Assembly (NCBI GenBank): GCA_902606585.1
Contig: CACLGX010000006.1
Location: forward strand, 1 to 62,534
Source of the DNA: Paracoccaceae bacterium
GTDB taxonomy: Bacteria; Pseudomonadota; Alphaproteobacteria; Rhodobacterales; Rhodobacteraceae
Reading direction: 5' to 3'
DNA length: 62,534 bases
Each line of letters begins with the position of its first letter. Within the stretch, counting starts at the first letter, position 1. The notes beneath the pieces are model-generated. The model made no database searches. It had not been told where the DNA came from and saw nothing but the letters and a program-made list of their open reading frames with translations. Below, one piece after another: positions 42,265 through 51,652 of this stretch. The position numbers were made by a program, and so were the translations under genes.

Positions 42265-44106
42265 ATGAGCAACTATTCGCAAGGTTTCGAAGCCGATACA
42301 GGAAAAATTTTAAATATTGTTATAAATTCTCTCTATTCGGATCGTGATATATTTTTAAGAGAACTTTTATCAAATGCGTCCGACGCAATTCATAAAAGAA
42401 AATTTTTAGGCCAGACCGACCCTGCTGTTTTAAATACATCAGATGACAAAATTCAAATTGATATAGATAAAAAGAAAAAGACGATCGACATCATAGATAC
42501 TGGGATCGGATTAGATCAGGCTGAGCTAGCTGAAAATCTTGGCACAATTGCTAAGTCCGGAACATCCTCTTTTTTAGAAGAATTATCAGTCGGTGATAAC
42601 TCCAAAGATGCAGCAAAAACACTTATTGGACAATTTGGAGTTGGGTTTTATTCGGCGTTTATGGTAGCTGAAAAAGTTACTGTTACTTCAAAAAAAGCCG
42701 GCACTAAAAATACATTCGTCTGGGAAAGTGACGGACAAAATGGATTTGACATTTCTAAAAGCGCGCAACTAGAGGAGGCGGGAACCACTATAAAGCTATT
42801 TTTACGGAAAGACGCCAAAGATTATCTGAATTTATTTAAAATAAAAAGCCTCGTCAAAAAATATTCTGATCATATTACTGTCCCAATCAACGTTAAAGAC
42901 AATGAAAACGATGCAGAACAGGCAAATAGCGCACAAGCGCTTTGGACACGTTCTAGCAGTTCTATTAAAGGTGAAGAATATTCAGAGTTCTACAAAAGCA
43001 CTTTTGGCGCGTTTGATGATCCATATTTACACATCCACAATAAAACTGAAGGTGCGATCGATTTTACCAACTTGCTCTTTATTCCTAAAACAGCACCATT
43101 TGACCTCTATGAGCCTGAGCGGAAGACCCGCCTTAGCTTATACATAAACAGAGTATTCATTAGTAAAGATATTGATGGATTAATCCCAACTTGGCTGAGA
43201 TTTGTTCAAGGTATTTTAGATACTTCCAGCCTCGATTTGAATGTGAGCCGCGAGCTTGTTCAAAATAGCCCTATTTTAAAGAAAATTGCAAAGTCTATTA
43301 CAAAACGGGTTGTATCAGAACTTAAGAAAAAACTAAAAAAAGACAAAACTGAGTACGATGCTTTCTGGTCACAATTTGGAAAAGTAATTAAGGAGGGTCT
43401 CTACGAGGATTACGAAAATAGAGATAAAATCATCGAGATCATAAGAGTATTTTCAAATAAAGAAAATAAGCTGATCACAGTGCAAGATTATTTAGACAAT
43501 ATGGCTGCAGGACAAGATTCAATCTATTATCTTACTGCCGACACCCTAAAACAAGCACAATCGAGCCCCCATTTAGAGGGCTTCAAATCTAAGAACGTCG
43601 ATGTATTGCTTATGACGGATCCTATAGATGCTTTTTGGATGTCCCAGATGGGACAATTCAATGAGAAGAAATTTGTATCAATTTCCAGAGACACTTACGA
43701 TTTAACTGAGGTAGGGTCAAAAGAAAGTAAGACATCCAAAAAATCAAAAGCCGCAAAAGGCACAATTGAGCTAATTAAATCTCACATCGAGGAATTGGTT
43801 GCAGATGTGGTCGAGTCAACTAGTCTAGTTGATAGTCCCGTAAGACTCGTAGCTAGCGAGGGTGGTTTAGATTTCAATTTAGAAAGAATTCTGAAGGCCC
43901 AAAATCCGGAATATGAAGGAACCAAAAAGGTACTCGAAATCAACACAAGCCATGCACTCATTAAAAAATTACCAAAGAAATCGACAAAAGTACAAAAGGC
44001 TCTCAGTAGGGTCCTTTTTGAACAAGCTAGAATCCTTGACGGAGAAATGCCCTCAGACGCTCAGAAATTTTCAGAAGATTTAATTATTGTAAGTTTAAAC
44101 GACTGA
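42265..44106 (+). CDS. htpG: Molecular chaperone HtpG (Hsp90)
   Basis: An Hsp90 of about 613 residues. The GHKL ATPase domain has YSDRDIFLRELLSNASDAIHKRKF, IDIIDTGIGL and GQFGVGFYSAFMVA. The middle domain contains LSLYINRVFISKD and LDLNVSRELVQNSPILKKI. Length is normal. A TTG at 42253 is in frame, but the ATG at 42265 has a strong GGAGG upstream. The role is ATP-dependent folding and stress protection. Confidence 0.96.
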   Translation: MSNYSQGFEADTGKILNIVINSLYSDRDIFLRELLSNASDAIHKRKFLGQTDPAVLNTSDDKIQIDIDKKKKTIDIIDTGIGLDQAELAENLGTIAKSGTSSFLEELSVGDNSKDAAKTLIGQFGVGFYSAFMVAEKVTVTSKKAGTKNTFVWESDGQNGFDISKSAQLEEAGTTIKLFLRKDAKDYLNLFKIKSLVKKYSDHITVPINVKDNENDAEQANSAQALWTRSSSSIKGEEYSEFYKSTFGAFDDPYLHIHNKTEGAIDFTNLLFIPKTAPFDLYEPERKTRLSLYINRVFISKDIDGLIPTWLRFVQGILDTSSLDLNVSRELVQNSPILKKIAKSITKRVVSELKKKLKKDKTEYDAFWSQFGKVIKEGLYEDYENRDKIIEIIRVFSNKENKLITVQDYLDNMAAGQDSIYYLTADTLKQAQSSPHLEGFKSKNVDVLLMTDPIDAFWMSQMGQFNEKKFVSISRDTYDLTEVGSKESKTSKKSKAAKGTIELIKSHIEELVADVVESTSLVDSPVRLVASEGGLDFNLERILKAQNPEYEGTKKVLEINTSHALIKKLPKKSTKVQKALSRVLFEQARILDGEMPSDAQKFSEDLIIVSLND

Positions 44107-44381
44107 ATTTATCCAAGATACTTTCTGTTTATCTATAATCTTTCAAAATTAAAGCCTGCAAAATGCGAACACTTCAGCTAGATGAACATCTGCGCCTGTT
44201 GGCGCACGCAGATGCTCTGGGGAGTCAAAGAATGAGCCCACGACAGCTCATACCTTGAGGCATGTGGCGCGAGCCTTTAGCCGAAGCATGCACCACACTT
44301 AATTGGTAAACTATAATTTACTGTTTTGTCAATTACACTGTAAGCTTGTAACTAAATAACTTAACAAAAAGAATTTTAACA
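44107..44381 (+). other. Intergenic structured element of unusually high GC
   Basis: About 44155-44300 is clearly richer in GC than its surroundings and full of dyads: CATC-TGCGCC-tgtt-GGCGCA-cgca-GATG (44187-44214), ATGAGC-ccacgaca-GCTCAT (44232-44251), and GCATG...GCATG with GTGG...CCAC pairings (44260-44295). I see no coding frame. It may be a structured RNA, a leader for the gene at 44382, or a palindromic intergenic repeat. No T-run marks a terminator. Confidence 0.5.
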
Positions 44382-44870
44382 ATGGAGATTGAGTTGGCTA
44401 TGAACGAAAACTTTAATCCTTCACGACACAGCATAGTTCCAGAACGCAGGTTTCATGACTTTGAAATAGGAGAGCAATTCTTCGCTCCATCGAGAACAAT
44501 GACAGAAGGTGTTTTTACAACCTTTCAGGCAGCTAGTGGTGACAATCACCCCATCCACTATGACAGAAACTATTTAGCTGAATTAGGTCATCCAAATCTT
44601 ATGGCACATGGGTTTATGACGCTTATTCAAGCCGCTATCGGCGCATCACCTTTGGCCCATAGTTTGGGAAAAAACCTAATTGGTTTTATAGATCAATCAT
44701 CCCAGTTCTTGAAACCCGTTTACTGTGGAGACACAGTTTACCCAGTTTTTAAAATCAACGAATTGTCACCAAATAAATCAACAGGGGTAATGGGGTTAGA
44801 AATCAAGATATACAAACAAAATGAAGAGTTGGCGTTGCAGGGAATTCAGCGCTACCTAATAAAATTATGA
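44382..44870 (+). CDS. MaoC-like hot-dog dehydratase
   Basis: A 162-residue MaoC/hydratase-2-like protein. RRFHDFEIGEQFFAPSRTMTE is the usual start of the hot-dog fold, and TTFQAASGDNHPIHYDRNYLAELGHPNLMAHGFMTL carries the catalytic Asp-x4-His pair. Members hydrate enoyl-CoA thioesters or act on related acyl groups. An ATG at 44400 with GGAG upstream (12 bases) is an alternative start. It is followed 31 bases later by an iron alcohol dehydrogenase on the same strand. Confidence 0.87.
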   Translation: MEIELAMNENFNPSRHSIVPERRFHDFEIGEQFFAPSRTMTEGVFTTFQAASGDNHPIHYDRNYLAELGHPNLMAHGFMTLIQAAIGASPLAHSLGKNLIGFIDQSSQFLKPVYCGDTVYPVFKINELSPNKSTGVMGLEIKIYKQNEELALQGIQRYLIKL

Positions 44871-44901
44871 ATCATCTATTTTGATATTTAAGGAAAGTAC
44901 A

Positions 44902-46098
44902 ATGCTGTCAGCTGTAAAAAGTGATGAAAAAATTTTGAATAGAAGTATGGATTGGAATTTTCCAATCCCGATTGCTTACGGCCCTGGCAGATTAAATGAG
45001 ATAGGTACATTCTGCAGCAAATTCAAAATATCTAATCCACTCATAGTCACAGATAAAGGAAGTAAAAAACTCCCATTTGTTAGTCGATTAACTACACTGC
45101 TTAGAAATGCGTCGATCCAAGGCCAATTATTTTATGGCATATCTCCTAACCCTCGCGATGATGAAATAAACGCAGGATGTGTTGAGTATCGTAAAGGGAA
45201 CCATGATGGAATAATCGCAATAGGAGGTGGGAGTGCTTTGGATGGGGCTAAGGCCATAGGCATGACTGTAAATAGTGGTGTCGATCTTTGGGATTTTGAA
45301 TATAGAAAGCCTGAACCTATTTTAAATTCTTCGGACTGTTTTCCAACTTTCATAACAATCCCAACCACTGCGGGTACTGGAGCAGAAACTGAAAGTACCG
45401 CTATGGTAACAGACACAGTTCAGGGTATGAAGTTTTGCCTTGCTCATTTGGGTATGCGTCCATCGCTGGCCATTTTAGACCCAGAATTGACAATTGAATT
45501 ACCCCCAAATTTAACTGCTTGGACTGGCGTAGACGCATTAACACACGCTTTAGAAGCTTATCTTGTACCAGGACTGAACCCCTTATGTGACGGAGCAGCA
45601 CTTGAAGCTTTAAAACTTATTTCGAAATGGTTGAAAGTCGCCTTTGACGATCCAAACAATATTAATGCTAGAGGTGGAATGTTAATTGGATCGTGCTTTG
45701 CAGGGGTGGCTTTTATGAAGGGCCTTGGTCTAGTGCATTCTATATCTCACATGATTGGAGCTGAGTACAATACACAACATGGTTTGACGAACGCAATCAT
45801 CCTACCCCCTGTGATGAGATTTAATTTACCCCATGTAGGAAAAAAAGTAAGGTTCATATCTGACGCAATGGATCTAAAAGATGCTTCATCAGATCTTGTT
45901 GTAAAAGAAATTGAAAAAATACTTGATTATGTCGATATACCAAAATCATTGTCGGAAATAGGTATTCCTTTAGAGTGTAAAAAAAGAATAGCAGAAAAGG
46001 CTATGCTTGACAGCGCAACAGGAACAAATCCAAGAGCTGCACAAATTGAAGATGTTGAAAAACTAACAGAAATTTCAATTCTATCTGCACGCGCGTGA
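44902..46098 (+). CDS. Iron-containing alcohol dehydrogenase
   Basis: A group III metal-dependent alcohol dehydrogenase of about 398 residues. The NAD-binding region has DGIIAIGGGSALDGAKAIG and FITIPTTAGTGAETESTAMV. Metal-binding residues lie in DALTHALEAYL and GLVHSISHMIGAEYNTQHGLTNAI. A TTG at 44881 is in frame, but the ATG at 44902 has AAGGA upstream. It may reduce or oxidise an alcohol or aldehyde in the same pathway as the MaoC protein and the convergent fusion aminotransferase; this is inference. Confidence 0.92.
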   Translation: MLSAVKSDEKILNRSMDWNFPIPIAYGPGRLNEIGTFCSKFKISNPLIVTDKGSKKLPFVSRLTTLLRNASIQGQLFYGISPNPRDDEINAGCVEYRKGNHDGIIAIGGGSALDGAKAIGMTVNSGVDLWDFEYRKPEPILNSSDCFPTFITIPTTAGTGAETESTAMVTDTVQGMKFCLAHLGMRPSLAILDPELTIELPPNLTAWTGVDALTHALEAYLVPGLNPLCDGAALEALKLISKWLKVAFDDPNNINARGGMLIGSCFAGVAFMKGLGLVHSISHMIGAEYNTQHGLTNAIILPPVMRFNLPHVGKKVRFISDAMDLKDASSDLVVKEIEKILDYVDIPKSLSEIGIPLECKKRIAEKAMLDSATGTNPRAAQIEDVEKLTEISILSARA

Positions 46099-46114
46099 TC
46101 AAACAGATTTTCTT

Positions 46115-49100
46115 CTAAGTCCAGTCTAAAACTCCCTCAAGGACTTCAGACATAGTTGCTAGCAACATCTCCGCATCCTCAAGTTCAATTGTTAGTGGCG
46201 GCCTAATTTTAATGATATTATCCTTTGGTCCGTCACTTCCAATTAAAATACGGTTTTCTCGCATTTTATTTTTTATATATGCACATAATTCTGTAGCTTC
46301 TGACCCATCACCTTTTATTATTTCTATACCGATAAAAAGGCCCATTCCCCGAACATCGCCAATAAAATCAAAATCATTTTTTAACTCATTAAACCCAGAG
46401 ATTAAAAAATCGCCAACCGTCTTAGCATTCTTTTGAAGTTTCTCTTCATCAACAATATCTAAAACTTCTGCACCAATTCTGCATGATAAATTTGAGCCTC
46501 CAAAGGTTGAAAAAAATTCGATACCATTATCAAAGCTTTCACCAATCTCTCTTGTGGTTATAACCGCGCCTAGTGGATGACCATTTCCTAAAGGCTTGCC
46601 AAGAACTACGATGTCAGGATTTACTTCTTGAAACTCAAATCCGAAGTAGTAGTCACCCAAACGCCCCAAGCCCGTTTGCACTTCATCAGCAATACACACT
46701 CCACCATGTTTCCTTATCTTACTATAAACTTGCTCTAGATATCTTTTCGGAGGGATAATTTGTCCCCCTACAGATGGAAATGTTTCCATTATGAACCCAG
46801 ATAACCCAATACCTTTCAAATTTAATCTTTCGATTGCACCATCAGCCAAATTTGCAAATTTAACGGCACGATCTGGATCATCTTTTTTAAATGAACCCCT
46901 ATAGTCGTCGGGCACCTCTATAATTTCAACCCAGTCAGCCTGTCCTACTCCATTAGGCTTTTTAAACTTGTAGGCTGAGATACTTAAGGCACCTGTGGTA
47001 TTGCCAAAGTAACCTTCATCGGGTGTAATAATTCCTTTTTTTCCAGTATGAGCTTGAGCTAAACGTAAAGCTAACTCATTAGCCTCAGACCCCGAATTTA
47101 CAAAATAACATACTTCAAACCCACTTGGGAGTTTGGACAGTAGTTTTTTTGCAAATTTAGCTTGCGATGGATGTAGGTAACGAGTGTTTGAATTCACCCT
47201 ATTGAGTTGATCTAACGCAACTTGATTGATCCTAGGATGCGAATGCCCCACATGGGGAACATTATTATAGGCATCAAGATAGGGCCTTCCCCATTCATCA
47301 AAAATATGATGCTTCCATGCCCTCGATATTAATATAGGATCATCATAAGAAATACTTAAATTTCCACCAAAGTGGTTTAGTCGATCATTTAGAACTTCCT
47401 TTTTATTGCTCGGCTTATAAAGGCAATCACTTTCTTTTAAATTTAATAGCGAGGCTGGGTTTGGGCAAATAGAATTCCAGAAGCCCAAATCGTCGGGGTC
47501 AGCGACACCTGGCCAGTCAGCCTCCATTCCATCTGTGGTTAGTGCTAGTTGAAAATGGACATGGGGTGCCCAACCTCCGTTCACATTGGAGGCGCCTAAT
47601 TGACAAAAGCTTTGACCCTTCTCAATTTTGTCACCGACTTTGAGTTTACTTAAAAATATTGGATCAAGATGTCCATATAACGTAAAGAACTCGTCTCTAT
47701 TTGGCGTGGTGTGCTTTAAAATAATTACACCGCCGTAATCCAGTTGGTTGTCGCGATATTCAGCCGTAAAAACTTCGCCTTCTAGAGGGGCAAACAATTC
47801 TTTACCTTGATTAGCAAAAACATCAATTGCGATATGAACCGTTCGTCTGTTGCTCGCTTTCCATGGACCCAATCTGAAAGCTGGAGCCGTATAAATTAGA
47901 CGGGGCTCGTTGTAGTAACCCAACCAAAAGTTAGCTCGATCACTAATTTCAAACCCAATATTTTTTGCTTCATCACTTTTTAATTCAAATGGGTTCTGGG
48001 GAACTGACGTGTTTTCAACCGATAAAGATTTAATTTCTAAATTAGCCAAATTAGTTCCAAAAAGTGGGAAAAAATTATTGGACTCTTCATTTATCCAATC
48101 CACAACCCGATCAGCGCCTTCGACCACCGGCATTCCGCAAGAATTTCTAAGTCTTGCTTTTATCAAACCCTCATTGATATTCAAATTTTCTAAAAAATTC
48201 CAAGCAGGAGCCTGAGAAATCGTTATATAAGCATCTTCTGAATTTTTTGATGCTAATAGAGTTGAATTGACAACGCTTACAGCAAGACGCATCCGTAATA
48301 GACGCCAAACTAAATCAATTTCTTCAGCACTAAGCGGGTAAACACTATGGTAACCCGAAACAAATGCTGTCAGCATTTTTTCCGGCGCTGAATTGTCTAA
48401 AACAATATAGGCAGCAGCAATTGATAAATCACAAACTCTCGGAGCTGCACAGATATCTCCAAAGTCGATGATTCCCGATACGCTTAAGGATTGGTATTTT
48501 TCTCCAGATACCAGAATATTGTAATCATTTGGATCGTTATGGATCGTCTGCTGTCCCAAACTTGAGAGTTTTGGTAAAATTTCCTCGAAATCGTCGACAA
48601 TTTTTGAAATAATTTCGAGCCGAGCGGCATTCTTTATTACTGAAAAATATTTTTTTATCCAAAGAGATCCCGGCAAATTCCATTTAAAATCTCTGACTAA
48701 ACTCTCATTTTTATAGTCGGCTAAAGCCTTAGCAATGTTGCCTAAAGCAGCTCCCACGCCAAAGGATGTACTGGTAGATTTTTGTTTAATCTCAGCATAG
48801 CATTTGCCTGAAATATAAGTCTGCACCCAAATTAAACGCTCATTTCCAGAGCAGTCCTCCTCGCGAATAAAAGAAGCGCCCTTAGACGACTTCACCACCT
48901 TTGGGACTTTAAGCGAGGGGTCTTTATTATTCAGGTGTTCAATTGCTTCAATCTGAGCTTTGATCAGCCATTCGGGACAATCATTACGCATTATTTTTAA
49001 AATGCACTTTGCTCCATTTTTCTTTTGAGCTAAAAAATTTAAATCAAGTTCACCAGGCAGAACGGACAAGTCAGCTTCGATACCCCAATGAATTTTTAAA

Positions 49101-49153
49101 ATTCCTGCCCAGAATTTTTCTAAATCAACGCCAGGACCTTTACCCATATACAC
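46115..49153 (-). CDS. Three-domain fusion: APH kinase, M23 peptidase-like, class III aminotransferase
   Basis: A 1012-residue protein with three parts. Residues 1-330 are an aminoglycoside-phosphotransferase-like kinase with the catalytic loop IHNDPNDYNIL (205-214) and IIDFGDI. Residues about 420-560 are an M23-type domain with zinc ligands HIAIDV, LYGHLD and HVHFQL. Residues 590-1010 are a class III PLP aminotransferase with NSGSEANELALRLAQAHTG, IADEVQTGLG and the PLP lysine in LGKPLGNGHPLG. The kinase and aminotransferase halves recall hydroxylysine kinase (AGPHD1) and the phospho-lyases AGXT2L1/2, so one polypeptide might phosphorylate an amino alcohol and then eliminate phosphate. The role of the M23 part is unclear. 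Confidence 0.9.
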   Translation of the reverse strand: MYMGKGPGVDLEKFWAGILKIHWGIEADLSVLPGELDLNFLAQKKNGAKCILKIMRNDCPEWLIKAQIEAIEHLNNKDPSLKVPKVVKSSKGASFIREEDCSGNERLIWVQTYISGKCYAEIKQKSTSTSFGVGAALGNIAKALADYKNESLVRDFKWNLPGSLWIKKYFSVIKNAARLEIISKIVDDFEEILPKLSSLGQQTIHNDPNDYNILVSGEKYQSLSVSGIIDFGDICAAPRVCDLSIAAAYIVLDNSAPEKMLTAFVSGYHSVYPLSAEEIDLVWRLLRMRLAVSVVNSTLLASKNSEDAYITISQAPAWNFLENLNINEGLIKARLRNSCGMPVVEGADRVVDWINEESNNFFPLFGTNLANLEIKSLSVENTSVPQNPFELKSDEAKNIGFEISDRANFWLGYYNEPRLIYTAPAFRLGPWKASNRRTVHIAIDVFANQGKELFAPLEGEVFTAEYRDNQLDYGGVIILKHTTPNRDEFFTLYGHLDPIFLSKLKVGDKIEKGQSFCQLGASNVNGGWAPHVHFQLALTTDGMEADWPGVADPDDLGFWNSICPNPASLLNLKESDCLYKPSNKKEVLNDRLNHFGGNLSISYDDPILISRAWKHHIFDEWGRPYLDAYNNVPHVGHSHPRINQVALDQLNRVNSNTRYLHPSQAKFAKKLLSKLPSGFEVCYFVNSGSEANELALRLAQAHTGKKGIITPDEGYFGNTTGALSISAYKFKKPNGVGQADWVEIIEVPDDYRGSFKKDDPDRAVKFANLADGAIERLNLKGIGLSGFIMETFPSVGGQIIPPKRYLEQVYSKIRKHGGVCIADEVQTGLGRLGDYYFGFEFQEVNPDIVVLGKPLGNGHPLGAVITTREIGESFDNGIEFFSTFGGSNLSCRIGAEVLDIVDEEKLQKNAKTVGDFLISGFNELKNDFDFIGDVRGMGLFIGIEIIKGDGSEATELCAYIKNKMRENRILIGSDGPKDNIIKIRPPLTIELEDAEMLLATMSEVLEGVLDWT

Positions 49154-49175
49154 TCCAATAAAATGATTTAGGTGA

Positions 49176-51092
49176 TTAGAATAAAATATTCATTACGCTT
49201 AGGGAAACTATTAAAAATAAGATAGTCATAATTCCCCCACTTTTCATGAAGTCCGTCACTTTGTAGCCCCCTGGCCCCATTATCAAAGCATTCACCTGAT
49301 GAGTTGGAATTAAAAACGAATTAGACGTTGAAATGGCTACAGTGAGAGCAAAAAGAGCAGGATTGGCGCCTGAAGCTAATGCTATAGAGACAGCCAGTGG
49401 GACGAGCAATACAGTGGCGCCAACATTTGACATAACCAGAGTAAATGCAGTTGCAAGCACTGCGAGCGCCGCTTGCAACCCCCAGATTGGCCAGCCATCT
49501 AGTAAAAGTAAAATATTTTGAGCTATCCATTCAGCCGTCCCAGTATTTTGAACAGCTTGGCCTAATGGAATTAAACTGGCTAATAAAAAAACGGTCGACC
49601 AACTAACGGCTTCGTAAGCTTCGTCCATTCTCAACACGTTAGAAGCAATCATCCCACACGCTCCTGTTAAAAGTGCTAAAGATAACTTTAAATCAGTAAA
49701 TAGGATCAAAAATAATGATACGCAAAAAAACAGAATTGCCCATGCAACTTTGTTAGGCCGCAACTCTTCTTTTGGATAATCAGAAGTAACTACAACAAAA
49801 TCTCTGGTTTGTTCCAGCCTTGCTAAATTCTCCCAAGCAGTAAATGAAACTAGTGTATCACCGGCTTTAAATGGCACTTCCGCTATATCGGTAGCTTCAT
49901 GTTCCTTTGTTTCAACTAAACTAAGCGTTTCCCCACCTCGATGGATAGCCAAAAGACCCAAACCATGGGTTTTTCTCATTCTTATTTCACGAGCACGCTT
50001 TTCGATCAGGCTAGAGTCTGGAGGAATTACAACTTCAGCAACACCAGCAACAGTTGGGGCATAAGCTTCGGAAAAAATATCAAGTTCTGGTAAAATCTCC
50101 AAACCAAAATCATCAGCCATTCTCTGAATTACTTTGCGCCGACCTAATACCGCTAATCTGCATGGGTCTTCAATTACAGTATCAATTACTGGCGTGAACC
50201 ACCGCTGACCCCTATGATAAGAACCGATTATGTATAGATTATGAGATACCATAATATCCGCAAAGGTATGCCCTCTTAGAATTGAGCCCTCGGGAACAAT
50301 TACCTCTACTAGGTCAGACTTAAGTCCATATAATTTTTTAAGATAATCCCTTACGGAATAGCCTGCGCTGCCCGCTCCTCGCGGGGATAGAGTAGGCAAA
50401 ACCCATCTGCCAAGAAGCACAAAATATAAAATACCCGTTATAACTAAACAGATACCAATTGGTGTCACCGAAAATAATGAAAAAGTTTCCATCTTTAAAT
50501 CAGATGGAAGAATTTGGTTAGAACTAATAATTAAATCGTTGAGAAGAATTAAAGGTGAAGATCCGACCATGGTCATGGTGCCACCTAAAATTGCACAAAA
50601 TCCCATGGGCATCAAAAGACGAGACAGTGGGATCTCAGTTCTAACAGAAATCCTACTTACAACAGGAAGAAATAAAGCGGCAGCGCCAACATTTTGCATA
50701 AAACTAGAAATGACCCCAACAGTACTTGAGACAATTGGCACTATCCGCGCTTCACTTTTTCCACCATGCCTCAGTATTGTGGAAGCAACTTTGCTCATTA
50801 AGCCCGTCTTATCAAGACCAGCTCCTATAATCATAACAGCAATAATAGAAAGAACCGCATTAGATGAAAATCCAGCAAAAAGATCTGAAGGATCAGGAAA
50901 AAGATTTATACTAGGGAATTGATTCAAAATACCCAGCAGAACCATCACTATTATTGCCGTAAAATCAATTCTGAAAAGTTCAGTCACAAACAAAAATATT
51001 GTCGCACTTAAAACAACTAATATTAAAATAATTTCAAAACTTATTTCTACTGGCATCAATTCCACTGCTCCATTTAAGTGATGCAACGTCAT
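49176..51092 (-). CDS. SLC13-family permease with central RCK_C domains
   Basis: A 638-residue transporter. Membrane segments occupy about 15-235 and 430-638. Between them are two RCK_C/TrkA-C-type cytoplasmic domains (about 250-420; EVIVPEGSILRGHTFADI and EVVIPPDSSLIEKRAREIRMR), which may sense ligands. The transport core has SFMQNVGAAALFLPVVSRIS and VMSNVGATVLLVPLAVSIALASG, the paired SNT-like motifs of the DASS family. Substrates include sulfate and dicarboxylates; which applies here is unknown. An internal ATG at 51056 (MPVEISFE) has a better SD than the first ATG. Confidence 0.9.
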   Translation of the reverse strand: MTLHHLNGAVELMPVEISFEIILILVVLSATIFLFVTELFRIDFTAIIVMVLLGILNQFPSINLFPDPSDLFAGFSSNAVLSIIAVMIIGAGLDKTGLMSKVASTILRHGGKSEARIVPIVSSTVGVISSFMQNVGAAALFLPVVSRISVRTEIPLSRLLMPMGFCAILGGTMTMVGSSPLILLNDLIISSNQILPSDLKMETFSLFSVTPIGICLVITGILYFVLLGRWVLPTLSPRGAGSAGYSVRDYLKKLYGLKSDLVEVIVPEGSILRGHTFADIMVSHNLYIIGSYHRGQRWFTPVIDTVIEDPCRLAVLGRRKVIQRMADDFGLEILPELDIFSEAYAPTVAGVAEVVIPPDSSLIEKRAREIRMRKTHGLGLLAIHRGGETLSLVETKEHEATDIAEVPFKAGDTLVSFTAWENLARLEQTRDFVVVTSDYPKEELRPNKVAWAILFFCVSLFLILFTDLKLSLALLTGACGMIASNVLRMDEAYEAVSWSTVFLLASLIPLGQAVQNTGTAEWIAQNILLLLDGWPIWGLQAALAVLATAFTLVMSNVGATVLLVPLAVSIALASGANPALFALTVAISTSNSFLIPTHQVNALIMGPGGYKVTDFMKSGGIMTILFLIVSLSVMNILF

Positions 51093-51226
51093 ACCTAAAA
51101 TTTCAAGTGATGATTTGAAAAATAGTTACCGTATCTCACCAAACGGCATATAGATCCAGAGTACAAGATTAAGATAATTTGAAGGTAAAATTTCAATAGG
51201 TTTTTAAATAGAGTATAAATAAAGCG

Positions 51227-51634
51227 ATGAAAAACGGTAGAAATACGGCTGGTAAATTCACCTCAGGTAACTCTGGTAGACTTAAAGGCGCTAGAAACAA
51301 AAAGACACTAGCCATTGAGAGTTTAATAGAAGGCCAAGCTGAGGCTCTTACACAAACAGCTATCTCCAAAGCATTAGAAGGAGACGGATTAGCTCTAAGC
51401 CTCTGTATAGAGCGCATAGCCCCTGCCCCTAAAGATAAATCAGTATCCTTTCCGCTACCTGATATAAAAAACTCCATGGATGCGTCTAAAGCCGCTAATT
51501 GCGTTCTCAAAGCCGTCAGTGAGGGTGAACTTACTCCCGTCGAAGGGAACACACGGGTCATAGGGCTTATCGATAGCTACAGACGCACTCTGGAGCTAAC
51601 TGGGATAGAAGAGAGACTTCAAGTTTTGGAGTAA
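51227..51634 (+). CDS. DUF5681 protein
   Basis: A 135-residue protein. The basic N-terminus GKFTSGNSGRLKGARNKKTLAIESL is the DUF5681 signature, followed by a helical region with ALTQTAISKALEGDGLALSLCIERIAP. Such proteins are common in rhizobia and Rhodobacterales and often sit near phage terminase genes or in accessory DNA; they may bind nucleic acid. A degenerate copy of the 3' end lies at 53727-53806, beyond the two YHYH genes. Confidence 0.8.
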   Translation: MKNGRNTAGKFTSGNSGRLKGARNKKTLAIESLIEGQAEALTQTAISKALEGDGLALSLCIERIAPAPKDKSVSFPLPDIKNSMDASKAANCVLKAVSEGELTPVEGNTRVIGLIDSYRRTLELTGIEERLQVLE

Positions 51635-51652
51635 GCGTAGAATTAATATGGA

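Noticed and set aside
51193-51561. Minus-strand frame of 122 codons opposite the DUF5681 gene
   Set aside because: The plus-strand frame has the recognisable DUF5681 signature, and its 3' end recurs in the same frame at 53727, so the plus strand is the coding one.
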